A model generated the notes under the pieces. It was given only the letters and a program-made list of their open reading frames with translations. It was not told the origin of the DNA and did not search any database. DNA of 64,000 nucleotides from Persicaria tinctoria (lineage: Eukaryota; Streptophyta; Magnoliopsida; Caryophyllales; Polygonaceae): assembly GCA_037127255.1 (NCBI GenBank), contig JBANSL010000017.1, positions 70,928,857 through 70,992,856 on the forward strand, given 5' to 3'. Below are positions 25,252 to 37,049 of this stretch, piece by piece; the stretch's first letter is position 1; the number at the start of each line of letters is the position of its first letter. The translations under genes and the position numbers were made by a program.

Positions 25252-28200
25252 TCAAAGCATAGTATTTGTCCTGTCAGGTAGGCGACTGAGGAAATTGAAG
25301 GGCAGTGCAGGCAATGGGGACCTAAACCAGGGATGCCTCATCGCATATAACCCGAACAGAACTGCTAGTGTCTTTAACGACATCACATACAGCAGCACTG
25401 CTGCTATGAGGCAGAAGATGCCAAACATGGCTGTCGCATAGGGGTCTTTCCAGGTCACTAGGGCGAGGAGCCGCTCCCCTTGTGTTGCAACATCTCCAGC
25501 CACTTTCTGAAGCCTACCCGCCACACTCCGGAGCCGGTCATACCTCATCCTCACCAGCTCCGGACTCCGGCTCGTGGGGTATGTGTCAAACTCCTCGTCC
25601 AGCTCATCTGGTGCACACGCTTCAGCCTGTGAGATCATCTTGTTCTTGTAGGGAGGGTACTTGGGCTTGTATTGGTAGTTCCAGACCACGATCAAGAACA
25701 TGTATAGGAACATCATTGGCAGGATCAGCAAAGGGAAGCGAACGAGCATGAGGAACAGGATATGAACAAGAACGGTTGTGATGGGGTTCCTCCACAAGCA
25801 CACCTCTCCAAACCACCTACTCATTCCAACGAGCCCTGCTAAAACAGCCATGAGACGGAAGAAGTTGGCCTTGCTCCTCCGCATGCTCCAATGGTCCGAG
25901 GCCACCTCAGACATGTACTCTACCACCTCCTTGCGAAGGACAGGTTCCGCCCTTCCAAACTGCATTACCAACATGGTGACAGCCTGGTAACGCAGCACTT
26001 CCCGCTGCCGGATACTGATGGGTTGAACGTAATGCATCCTGGGGAGGAGAGGACGAGTATATTGGTAGAGCATGCGAGCAAATGAGGTGCAAGAAAACCT
26101 TATGGCCAGATGGAGCCGACCCAACAACTTGAATCCAGTGGGTTGGAGGTCCATAAGAGGATAAAAATGAGTGTAGACTCGTCCTGTCTCAAGGGCGGAT
26201 AGTCGAATCTCGACTTTTCCAATCTTGAGGTCCCTCTTACCTGCTAAAGGAAGGAACCAACATACTCTTGAGAACATCATATACATTGTTAATGCTAAAT
26301 ATGTTCAAAGTGGGAGATTACCATTTGAACCTTTTCCGTCAGATTGATTGTTGTCAAAAGCACCCACAGTGAGAACGGTAGCCCTATCAAAGATCTCCCA
26401 TGAATACTGCTCATTGTATTGGGGACAGAGGCTATCAAGAATCGTCCTAGTTCGAATCCATTTTTTACCATACTTTGCAATACAATATGTATCTGAAGTT
26501 TCTCTTCCATCTCGAGTTTTCATTGGATAGATATGTTCAGCTCCCAGTATACCAACATCCAGCACACCGATGGGGGTCTTACAAAGTTCTGAGAGGCTGG
26601 GGCGGAGATCACTACTATAATGTGTTGATTCGTCTAGGACATGGTAGCCTCCATCAAGACACAGTCGCAAATGAAGTTTGCTACAGAAATTCTCTTCCTT
26701 TCGTTGGTCTACCTCTGTAGCAATTGGCTTTTCGAGGTTATACCATTGAGAGGGAATGGCTCGATTATCCGCACGTCTATGAAAATTGCTTAGCGGGATG
26801 GTCACGCTTCCGAGGATCTCGTCATTACCAGGAGAAACACGATTCTCAACTGTAAGAACTACAAGGCCTTCAGAAGTCTCGGAAACAACAAATAATAGTT
26901 CATCATTCCAAAGGGGGCTGAGAGTTCGACTCTGAAGAATCTTAGTTCTTAAGAAATTGTTGCCTATTTGTGCCTTGACACGAACTTCAGGGAAACAGGT
27001 CCTCTCAGAGGGTTGCAGCTCTTGTGCCTCAATGACAGTCACACGAGCATACCATAACGTTGGGGCATGGTAGACCATTGGGCGAAACTGTGTATAAGTA
27101 GCAGCAGAGAAATCTATAACTGGTATGGCAGCATCAAAATGCCAAGCAGCATGGAAGGCCTCATCAGCTTGTGTACCAGTCCACATTGTAAGCATCAGCT
27201 CACCTTTAGTTCTCTCCCCCATACTGTCTTCAAGGCAGTACCACTGAGGCGCTAATGGACTATCTGGAGGAACTCTCATTGGGACTTTATTTAAGTCAAA
27301 TCGTACAATGCCAAAAGTGTCGTCTTTATCGAGATGCTTGTACTTGACCACTACATATAGCACAGAAGCTAGCATCCGGTCCATTGAGAAAGCAAACACA
27401 ACATTCCAACCAGGGTCTTGGTTCTTATTGATATGCTTTGTCACTCCCTTATAGTTTCCTACTCTGACTTCGACAAAGGGACCAAGGCTCTCGGTAATAT
27501 CCACTATTGGAAGATCACGCGCTTTCACTACACTAACATACAAGAAGTCCATCCTGGCCACAAGATCACAAGTGCTTGCCCTCTTATCTGGATGAAGAAT
27601 ATGACTTCCAACAGCTCCAAAAACCGTACCAGTGGTACCACCTCCAAGGTATGGTTGTGTATCTTTAAGAGCAATGTCAACAGGCTGTGCAGCAGATGTA
27701 GAATGCACCCTGACAATCTTGGGAGGTGGTGCATCAGCTTCCACTACCTTGTCTCTCATCTCTTCAACTTCATACTTTGTTGAATCCAGGGAAACTTCGG
27801 GGCCAGAAAAGTGATCATGATGATGTTTACGGGAATGAATAGGGTTCAGCAAAGCTTCAGACTCTACCTGAGAGACCTGAGTTGCGGCGGGATGCACCTC
27901 CAATTGCATCAACTTTCCTGAATAGGAATTCACAGAAGGGTCATCAGTAATATAAACTTTGAGAGTAATCTTTCCTCTAACCCATGAGAATAACCGACAC
28001 TTTTTTAGAGGGTATTGCAAGACAACAGCATCAGTGCGGGGAACAAATGAAGTTCCACTTACAGATACCTTCCCAAGCAATGATCTGTCTTTCCCAACTC
28101 TGATGGTAGTGGTACTATAAACATATGCTTCTAGATTAAGATGTTGCAGGATGCTGGGGTCAGAAATGCTAAAATAGAAGCTCTCGTCCCAGACAGGACT

Positions 28201-28347
28201 GAGATCCTTATCCTTGACAGTAGTTCTGTAGCTCTGTCCATCGAAAAAGAGCTCTACATATGCACTGGTTGACCCTTGCCCACCCTTGGGCTTAAGGTTA
28301 TAAGCACTAACCACATCTACACCAAGCTTCAGGTTATTCACGGTCAT
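25252..28347 (-). CDS. MCTP: MCTP protein, intact (gene 2)
   Basis: Two exons, 28,347-26,322 and 26,240-25,252, with a GT-AG intron of 81 bp; 1004 residues. The ATG is in MTVNNLKLGV; an upstream in-frame TTG is not a start. Four C2 domains at about residues 5-120, 262-385, 425-550 and 575-690. The C-terminal PRT_C region has two hydrophobic hairpins, about 826-863 (TTVLVHILFLMLVRFPLLIL) and 940-975, with a conserved DELDEEFDTYPTSR stretch between. The linker has a His-rich patch (HSRKHHHDHFS). MCTPs sit in the ER with C2 domains binding plasma-membrane lipids, often at plasmodesmata; some (FTIP, QUIRKY) move florigen or signal with receptor kinases. Length and domain order are normal. Paralogues lie on both sides. 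The exact MCTP subgroup is not resolved. Confidence 0.93.
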
Positions 28348-29829
28348 ATTTGTAGTGAGCAAGTAACTTGTATGTTGATCAACAATAAATCAGATACAAG
28401 TTTAGATACCTGTGAAAGAAAACAATGAAAAATTAAGGTTCAACGGAGGATATAAAAGTTGCTCAATACAATTCGCACCATTCTGAGCCAAAATTTATCC
28501 CCTTCTTCACAAGCTGCGCAATGACTAGTATCACAACATTTAATTAAGACACTATGAGATGTTTTCTCCTTACCATTCCATTCACTTGAAGAAATTTCAA
28601 TAGCAGAAAAGCAAATACATGTGTGCTAGTAGACAAAGTAATGGATTATACACTTGACAAGCCCTTTTGACACGCAAGCAAATTGTGTTCCTTCTTTTGT
28701 GGCTTGGCAATTGATTCTGATCAGTTTTTACAGACCAGAATTCATATACCTAGATGCAAATGGCAATCCTGTCAAATTCAGGGAAGTTTGTCAATGCCGA
28801 TTACAATGAGCAAGTCAGTGATATGATGTATCCTGCTTCATTGTGTATATACATAAAGCATTAGTAAGTAGGTTGTATATATAGGAAAATGCATTAGGAC
28901 CCTGTTGCTGTACAACTTAGAAATTCTGTCAGACATCTGATGTTGATTGCTTCTCAAGAGCCGAAATGAGCATCTTAAAAAGGATGATTTTTAGTATACA
29001 CTAGAGGAGTCATGAGCGACGAGGGAAGCTTACCAAACACATCAATCCCAAGCTTCTCATAGATTGGATTGAAGAAACCATCAACTGAATAAAACCCCAA
29101 GCTTCTCATAGATTGGAATTGAACAGTGTTCATACTTCATACGGACCCTGAGCTGTTCAAGCAGTTTCTAGATTTAACTAATCACCGTCTAATCATAAAT
29201 TAGCTGAGCACTTTTGAAGAACAGCATAATTAGATTTTATCTAAAGATGAATCAACTGAAAACAAGAGATGATCATCACATCCAAGAACTAGTTTTCTCA
29301 GGAGATCATAAAATTGTATCATTTGCGATCCCAAAATTTCAGCTATAGACAGCAAAACCTACCTACTTTAACAACAAATGCAATTCCAACGGAAGAAAAC
29401 AAAATAGGAATCTGATATATGTGCATGATCCAATTGATCCACAGTTACCGTCAATTACCTAATCACGCTTTCCAAATTGAGGAGAAATCAGGAAATCAGC
29501 AGTTCGGAGATTTAGAGATCCGAAACTACCATACTGAATCGACTAGTCGGCGGAAGCGATGGGAGCGGTGAAAGAGGTGGCCAAGTCGCATTACTACTGA
29601 AGGCGAGCGAGCGGCAATGGCAGCGAAATCCACGGGGGAGGTGATCGAGCACCAAAGTGAGAGGGTTGTGGTGGACCGGTGGTCGCTGCGGTGTCGAGTT
29701 CACCGGAGAAGAAAATGGATAGACGAGTAGTAAGTAGTTCAGCTGCTTCACAAATCTGACTTATAGCGTTGACTCACATTTTGAAATGTTATCAAGGGAG
29801 CAAGTTTTGGTGTGATCGGAATTAGTCAT
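28348..29829 (-). other. Leader/promoter region of MCTP gene 2
   Basis: About 1.4 kb shared in patches with the upstream regions of the other MCTP copies. The CT/GA-rich stretch at 29,520-29,750 corresponds, inverted, to 52,500-52,770 and probably contains the first leader exon and promoter. AGCTTCTCATAGATTGGA occurs twice at 29,053 and 29,099. Confidence 0.55.
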
Positions 29830-30006
29830 AGCATAAATTTTAGGAATTTTATAAAATTTAAGCATTTCGAGATTAAATCGAACAAGCAAAGTTTTCAATC
29901 GAGCTTAAAATTTTGTTCAAGCTTAGCTTGTTTAAGTAAATGGGCTCGAGTTGAGTTTTTTTTTTCGAGTCGAACTCAAACCGTTCAATTCATATAACTG
30001 CCCTAG
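29830..30006 (-). repeat. Partial GCTCGAG-rich TIR element
   Basis: AT-rich sequence with ATCGAGCTTAAAA, GGGCTCGAGTTGAG and an end like CATATAACTGCCC, matching part of 51,321-51,697 in reverse. Truncated. Confidence 0.55.
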
Positions 30007-30053
30007 TCGAACTCAAGACCGAAGGGCGAAGATGGATGAACTCAAAAACCGGG

Positions 30054-30884
30054 TCATTCCACTGTTTCTCCTTCAGGACAACCGTGTTTCACGTATGCCA
30101 TGACCAAAATTGAGCAAGCTTTCTGATTTACTCCAACATGTTCATACAAAGTACTTGTGATAACTAGGGGCAATTTATCGAACCTTCCAGCCTGCTCATA
30201 TACTTGTAAAAGTGTACCAAGAGTCTCAATAGCACTTCCTTCTGGCCACAAGATCGCAAGTGCTACCCGTCTTATCTGGATGAAGAACATGACCTCCAAC
30301 AGCTCCAACAACCGTACCACCTCCAAGGTATGTTTGTGTTTCTTTAAGAGCAATGTCAACAGGTTGTGCAGCAGATGTAGAATGCACTACCTTGTCTCTC
30401 ATCTCTTCAACTTCATACTTTGTTGAATTCAGAGAAACTTCAGGGGCAGAAAAGCGATCATGATGATGTCTACGGGAATGAATAGGGTTCAGCAAAGCTT
30501 CAGACTCTACCTGAGAGACCTGAGTTGCGGATGGATGCACCTCCAATTGCATCAACTTTCCTGAATTATCTACTGAAAGAAGCATCAGTGTGGGGAACAA
30601 ATAAAGTTCCACTTACAGATACCTTCCCAAGCAATGATCTTGTCTTTCCCGATTCTGATGGTAATGGTACTATAAACATATGCTTCTAGATTAAGATATT
30701 GCAGGATGCTGGGGTCAGAAATGCTAAAATAGAAGCTCTCGTTCCAGACAGTACCGAGATCCTTATCCTTGACAGTAGTTTTGTAGCTCTGGCCATCGAC
30801 ATATGCACTGGTTGACCCTTGTCCACCCTTGGGCTTAAGGTTATAAGCACTAACCACATCTACAACATGCTTCAGGTTATTCAC
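30054..30884 (-). pseudogene. MCTP fragment fused to a PPR-like fragment
   Basis: 30,884-30,250 is the 5' part of an MCTP gene: most of the first C2 domain with an internal deletion, a frameshift near 30,600, and the linker ending in STCDLVARR. At about 30,240 it switches to a different coding sequence that reads AIETLGTLLQVYEQAGRF and ACSILVMAYVKHG and ends at 30,054. That part resembles the helical repeats of a plant PPR-like protein, though I cannot name the source gene. The join keeps one open frame of about 60 codons across it. A chimeric, probably dead locus. Confidence 0.75.
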
Positions 30885-31566
30885 GGTCCACCCTTGGGCT
30901 TTAAGGTTGTAAGTAGGTTGTGTATATAAGAAACTGATGTTGATTGCTTCTCAAGTGCCGAAATGAGCATCTTCAAAAGGATGATCTTTTAGTGTACACT
31001 AGAGGAGTTTTGTGCTCAATAGCAAGAATTCCATGGATGGAAGGATGAAGGAAGCTTTAAGCTTACCAAACATATCAATCCCAAACTTCTCATAGATTGT
31101 ATTGAAGAAACCATCAGTTCGCCAACACATGAACACTGTCACCTTGGAATTGGAAAGTGTTCATACGGACCCGAGCTGTTCAAGCAGTTTCTAGATTTAA
31201 CTAATCACCGTCTAATCAAAAATTTGTTCAGCACTTTCGAAGAACAACATAATTATAGATACTTACCTAAACCAGTAGGTCCTTTGGCGGACCCCACATT
31301 AGCCCTAAAGATGAATCAGCTGAAAATAAGAGATGATCATCACATCCAGGAACTAGTTTTCACAGGAGATCATAAAATTGTATCATTTGTGATCCCAAAG
31401 TATAGAGTTAGCAAAGTAAAACATTTGAAAGTCCACAGAGTATTACAACCTCAAAGATGTACACGTTATACGATTAAAATTTCTTTTCTATGATGGAGTT
31501 CTTCATTTACACAAAGAAATATGTCAAATCGTGCAAAACGTCTTCCACTGCCAAGGCCTATACAAA
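30885..31566 (-). other. Duplicated MCTP upstream sequence
   Basis: Matches 28,870-29,345 in patches. It has a 40-bp insertion near 31,262-31,300 (AAACCAGTAGGTCCTTTGGC region) absent from the other copies. 31,400-31,566 is the probable 3' UTR of the next gene. Confidence 0.5.
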
Positions 31567-32978
31567 TTAAGGGATCCCAAATAGAGAGACCTTAATCAGC
31601 CATCCCACAAACCCCCAAATAGAAGCTTTCTTGCCCGCTTTCGAGGAACTTTCAGCTTCCCATTTGGCCATCAAAGACATAGCAGTTCCTACTCCACATA
31701 GCACACAATTAAGGCCACATATGCAAAACATCACCCCTACCTGATTTTTGATCTTCATTTGTTCCCTTATTAAGTACTCCCCCTTCAAATTAACATCACC
31801 TTCATTTGCATTAACTTGTACTCCATCTTCAATTGCATTATCAACCGATACTCCATCTTCATTATTCTCTTGCCAATGCCAAGCCCTAAAAGTAATTGGT
31901 ATAACCAATTTTAAAGAAGGTTTTTATTCAATCGTAAAATATGATATATAAGTTTAACCAAAGAGGAAAAAAAATGAAGAAAAACATAACAAGAAATACA
32001 AAACTACACAAATAGAACAAAGAATGAAAGTAAACCTAGATCAAAATCCAAAGTAAGTCTGATCTGATGTAGTATTATACTCCATAATATCAAAATTCGA
32101 TTAATCTAAAAGTCACGAACTTGGTAGAAAACTAACAATAATAACCATATAGACATACTAGATATTCGTCAACTAAAAGCAACAGACTTGATGGGAGAGA
32201 TTTTGCAAAGTTACAATTTCACGCAAAAATCGATGAAATCATATACGGAGTACTTACCAACAGAAGATCCGAATGGTCAAGATAACAGTAGCAAAAGTCA
32301 CAATGACGGAGAATTTTTGGCTTACCATTACCAAAGTATCGGTTGAACTAGATCTGTAAGGCTGGAAAGAAATAAGCAAAATTAATGCAGAAGGCCAAAG
32401 CATATGTACATTATTACCATGAAGGCATGAATCATAATTGATCAAATGTATTTTGAAGTCACAAACCGCGAACTTTCTCCAAATTTTATAGACCATAAAT
32501 CTAGCCAAGTTTTAGGCTACTTCTTTTGTTTAATACAAAAATGCCACCCATGTTTTCTATTTCTTTCAAAAAGACGCCTAAAATCCACAAAATTCCCCAC
32601 TTCAGTTCTATCTCCCAACATAAGAAACCCACCATCCCTCTTTAAAATAGCTTGCATCATGCAATCCTTTCAACCAATTTGGTTGATAGACTGACTATCT
32701 ACCGGAATGCATTAACCCTAAGCTTCAATTTGCTGAACATTAAACAACATCCCAATGCAAAATCAAGAACAAAGAACAAAAACACTGAGAATTGGAGGAA
32801 GGAAAGAGATCAAAGATCAAACCTTGGTTACAGTTGCAGTCCAACTAGAGGATGGAGTTGGGAGGGGGAGAGAAAGTGAGAGAGGAAAAACCCGGAGGAA
32901 GAGGGGAGGTGGAGGGGAGGGCTCTTCTTTTTCTTCTGCTGAATTCCACTTGAATTTGGGGATTGAGGGAAACCGCAT
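31567..32978 (-). CDS. Small membrane protein of unknown family, intact
   Basis: Three exons with GT-AG borders: 32,978-32,823, 32,361-32,258 and 31,885-31,567; 192 residues. The N-terminus (MRFPSIPKFKWNSAEEKEEP) is followed by a run of prolines and a Ser/Pro/Leu-rich stretch. Exon 2 gives a hydrophobic segment (FSVIVTFATVILTIRIFCW). Exon 3 has an acidic part, a second hydrophobic segment (VGVMFCICGLNCVLCGVGTA) and the ending GFVGWLIKVSLFGIP, which is the most conserved part across the copies here. I do not recognise the family. Phases fit (0 then 2) and no frame is broken, so it looks functional. Related loci: three decayed copies at 10.6-13.3 kb, a leader at 20.25 kb, and the palindrome partner at 39.7-40.8 kb. 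Confidence 0.62.
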
Positions 32979-33323
32979 CTTCGTTAGCTGCCCTCGAATT
33001 TCTGAAACCTAATAAGTTTCCAACACAAAATCACAAGAAATCAGATTCAACCACAACCAGCCAAAAAATACCTTAGATTTAGATAATCAGACAGGTTTCA
33101 AGTTTCTAAACACAGGCACCACTCGGATCATCTAAAAAAATCAAAGCTTTATACCGCTGTTTCTCAAGTACACAACAAAATCAAAGCTTCCGCCCTTCGC
33201 CCTATTTTTCAAAAGAGTTTAGGATCATATGCGGTGGTGACTGCTGAGGGAGGGGAGGTGAGTAGAAGTCCCGGCGATCAGAGACGGAGAGAAGATGGGG
33301 TGCTTCGAACGGGGTTAAGATTA

Positions 33324-34362
33324 GGGTAAATTACACATAACCACCCATAAATTATAGTACTTTTCATATAACTACCCATAAAAACTTAAATTACAATACA
33401 CCACCCATAAATTTGACTTGTTTTCATAAGACCACCCACACATTAAACCTCTATTTATTTTGTTTAAAATGACAAAAATACCCCTAATTCAAGCTTATTT
33501 GTTTGTACTTTGTAAAGGAAAAATGTTGCATGTATATAAGTATTTGGATTCCAATGGTATTATATTTATAATGCAAAATAGACAATGTCATTTTTGGTAA
33601 ACAAAAATTTTAAGCCACATTAAGGGTGTGTTTGGATTCCGTAATTTATTAATTGTATATAATGTAATAGTTTTATCCCAATGTATGTGATTATTTGGTT
33701 AAATTACTATTTTACCTCAATTTTTATGAGATTTTTAGTTATATAACCAACTTCTCACATAAACTAAGGTAAATAATTAAATTATAATTAAATTATAATT
33801 AAATGGAATGGAATCCAAACCCATCCTAAATACTCCAACCAATATATATCTAAATTGGATTTGCAGTGAGGAGTCGAGACTTGCAATATCTCCTAATAGT
33901 CTCATCTTCTTCAAATGTTGAATAAGATAGGGATAAACTCTAAAATAAAACAAGATTATTGCTTTAAAAGAAGGGTAAATGAAATCATATCATTTAAAAA
34001 ATAGGCTAAGCTTATACATATCATTTGACAAATTAGCTGAACATGAATAATTTTATTATAATTTATCATTTTTTAAAAAGGGTAAAAGTAAAACTAGATT
34101 ATTTAACAAATGGGAAGTCTTATGAAAATAAATCGTTGCATTAATTAAATACAAATAAGCTTAAACAAATCATTGCATTAAATACAAATAAGCTTGAATT
34201 AAAGATATTTTAATCTTTTTAAACAAAACAAATAGAGGTTTAATGGGTGGGTGGTCTTATGAAAAGATAACTAATTTATGGGTGGTTTACTGTAATTTCA
34301 ATTTTTATGGGTGGTTATGTGAAAAATAACACAATTTATGGATGGTTATGTGTAATTTACTC
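33324..34362. mobile_element. Mutator-type MITE, 1039 bp, 9-bp TSD
   Basis: The target duplication TTAAGATTA is present at 33,315-33,323 and 34,363-34,371. The terminal inverted repeats are about 190 bp (GGGTAAATTACACATAACCA at the left, its complement at the right). Each TIR is built of about four loosely repeated units of about 32 bp around ACCACCCATAAATT. AT-rich interior, no transposase. A 9-bp duplication with long TIRs is diagnostic of Mutator-like elements. Confidence 0.92.
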
Positions 34363-35651
34363 TTAAGATTATACTCCGTAATACGGAGTGCAGAGTATTT
34401 TGCTTTCTGAGTTTATCGTACTCTCCAAAATCTATTTTTTTTATATATAAACTAAAATCTTTTTTTGGATGTTTGGCATATATATTCATGGACCACTTTG
34501 CAAAAATGACCAAGACCCAAAAAATTGGCAAAGGAATGACATAATGTCATTTTTGCAATTAAATTGGGCAACTTCACGGCCGGTGGAAGGTAAAGGCTAT
34601 AGGGGGAGAGAAAGAGACTCATTTAATTGTTTTAAACTAAATTTCAACCATTTTTATTTGTTAAAATTAAAAAATAAATTTATTTTTGAACTTAATTTAA
34701 TTTTATCTATCTATAGACACCCACTTTGTATATGTTTATGGAAAAAAATATTTCGAAGTAAGTTTGGTCTATATCGCATCTTGATCTCAATTTGGAATAT
34801 GGCATGGATAACCATTTGGATAGCAAATACAACAATTCAGCTGGCAAAGAAATTCACACAACTGGCAAGATAAACTAGAAAACATGGGCAGAACCGACAA
34901 TCGTTGCTCCGGAGATAAAAGGTAAAGTTGCCGACGTGGACAAAAAAATTACGATTTACGCTAGGTGCTGAAACACAAAAAAAAATTCATACAACCCTAT
35001 ACATGGTTTCACTTGGCCTAAAAAAGAAAAGAAAAAGTTACGATTTACCCTTACTAGCCAGTAACTACTGTTGCCTAGCCACTGACTACGATCTCTTAGC
35101 CAATATAAGTTTAACCCCTGTCGGATCTTGTCTACCTCATGAACTTCCCACCTCAAGGATAGCTAGGATAGACGACATTCTTTGAGTTACCGAAGGTTGG
35201 TTTTTGTTATTTTGCATATATGTACGTCCGTTACAGTATCTGGTTGTCCGTTTTGGTTGTCTGAGATGCGAACCCCGAATGTATGCAATTTACGCTTACT
35301 AGCCAATAACTACAGTTGTCTAGCCAATAAAACCGATGTTTTGTCCACAAGTTCAATGCCTAGATACGAGGCTATTCGGATGTCCACCTTCTCTTTAATT
35401 TGCTTTTTAACACATTGAAGGAGACCCAACATCCAAGTGGTGTGGCAATTAATAAAGGGAGAAGCAGTAGCCATTGTTGTTGTTCGTCGGAGAATAAATG
35501 AATTCTCCTAATTCTAGATCCACCGGGGCACCCTCAAAGACAAAATCGGGAGAGCCACCGCCGATCCTAATACCCTTGAATCCCCATGGACTCTCTGTGG
35601 GAAAAGAAATTCGAGAGAGCCCTTGAAACATGTCAGGTTACCCCTAACCCA

Positions 35652-35774
35652 ATACCATTGAATCCCCTAAATCAGATCTCATATCTCGTCTTGTTGTTCA
35701 ATCGAGTGACCCTACCCTTGAATCCCCTAAATCAGATCCCATATCTCGTCTCGTTGTTCAATTGAGTGACCCTC
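35652..35774. repeat. 62-bp tandem duplication
   Basis: Two near-identical units containing TTGAATCCCCTAAATCAGAT and CTCGTTGTTCAATTGAGTGA. Just downstream (35,770-36,000) is a CG-rich stretch with low-complexity reading frames rich in Ala, Arg, Ser and Pro; I do not call it a gene. Confidence 0.8.
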
Positions 35775-36231
35775 AAAGACAAAATCTTCGTCGCCAGAGC
35801 CACTGCCGCCCTCCTATCCCCTCGCTGCAGCACCTCCGCCAGAGCCACCGCCGTCCTCAGGGCCACCAGCCACGACCCCACTACCTCCCCCCCTCCCGAC
35901 TTCCTCTCTGACCTCGTCCTCCTCCGCCGCCCACTCCGCCAGCGACTCCCTCCTCTCCCGCCTTCGTCGCCCACAAGTGCCCATCTCCCTTCTCTCTCTC
36001 TCCGTCTGCAGATATTTTTTCTCCTTTCCTAATCCCTTAAATCCCGCCCAAATATTTCCAAAATTTCAAAAGCCCGCCCAAAACTTTTTAACTCATAATA
36101 AAAGGTCAAGGTGACCTGTTAGTTTTGCAAAATAAATACACTTTTTGACATTTACCACATTTTAGAGGGGGGGGTGATATTTTTGCAAAGGGTGAGATAA
36201 AATGGTATATTGGGTGCCATTTACTCTCTTT

Positions 36232-37049
36232 TTTTTCAATATTTTTTTTTGACGCAAAGTAAAGTTTAGGTTGGGTCGGCCACAGCAAAAGCCTTTCCTA
36301 GCGCGTCCTTGCAGATGAGAGCACGAAGCTCTGGATCGTCGTCGTAGCTGTCGTCGGTAGGGGATGCATGTGCACTGCGAGCGAGATAGTCAGCCACTGC
36401 ATTTGATTCCCTGAAAATATGACGGATAGCTACATAAGAGAAGGACGAAGTATCTAAAAGAATATCAGATTGTAGCAGCTCGATATTCCAGGGGCATTTC
36501 CAATCCCCTAGCAAAGCTTTAATAACCAGGAGGTTATCACCCTCGATCAGGAGGTTGATAATATTCAGTTGTTTGACCCGTAGAATTCCCATTTTTTTCA
36601 ATAAATAAAATGGAGCATAAAATCTACACATTTGTTTTTCTTTATTTTTTTTTTAAATCTTGGTTCAAATTATATATATGGAATATTAGTTTAGTGCTCG
36701 CACAGTCGCACATTTGTGCGGAAGTTTTTTATAACATAATTATATATATATAGTTAAAATTGAATTATCATGAATTTTTATAATTTCCAACTCGTGATTT
36801 AGTTCAAACAAATTAAAATTTTAAAACTAAATAGGATAATAAAAAGAAGAAGATATCATTTTATTTAAATTCTTGTTTGAATTTCAATAAAAAAAAAATT
36901 ATTAACATTCGTTCAACTAATGATTTCCTTTAATATAGTTGAATTAATTCAATAATATATTATTAATTACAAAATCTATTATATTTTAAAACTAAACTAA
37001 AATAAACTAATTATTTTTTTAAATCAAGTTTTTCTTGAGTAACTTTTAG
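36232..37049. other. Palindrome loop
   Basis: About 0.8 kb that is not mirrored. It holds the RNase H-like fragment (36,266-36,598) and AT-rich sequence with poly-T tracts. Nothing else is recognised. Confidence 0.55.
36266..36598 (-). pseudogene. RNase H-like (RVT_3) fragment
   Basis: Reads INLLIEGDNLLVIKALLGDW and later IRHIFRESNAVADYLARSA, the EGD and RxxN-xxAD motifs of the plant RVT_3 RNase H-like domain found in LINE-derived and domesticated proteins. The N-terminal DGA strand motif is missing, so the domain is truncated. The frame ends at TAA-type stop 36,266. It lies in the loop of the palindrome. Confidence 0.72.

Larger units (their letters stand above)
31886..36231 (-). repeat. 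Left arm of a 9-kb imperfect palindrome
   Basis: Reverse-complement match to 37,050-40,727. Paired landmarks: CTATCTACCGGAATGCATT (32,697) with AATGCATTCCGGTAGAT (40,179); GAGTTTATCGTACTCTCCAAA (34,409) with its complement at 38,895; the GACGACATTCTTTGAGTT region (35,170) with 37,975; AAAATTTCAAAAGCC (36,058) with 37,200. The arms are diverged and patchy around 35,450-36,000. This arm alone carries the MULE at 33,324-34,362. Confidence 0.85.

Noticed and set aside
25482..26085. Plus-strand frames opposite MCTP gene 2 (also 27,418-27,783)
   Set aside because: Same antisense positions recur opposite the paralogues because the sense protein is conserved.
34469..34873. 134-codon frame
   Set aside because: AT-rich and unlike any family; the mirrored copy near 38.4-38.9 kb does not keep it open.
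35766..36032. 88-codon Ala/Arg/Ser/Pro frame in the left palindrome arm
   Set aside because: Low-complexity CG-rich sequence; the mirrored region is diverged and does not preserve the frame.
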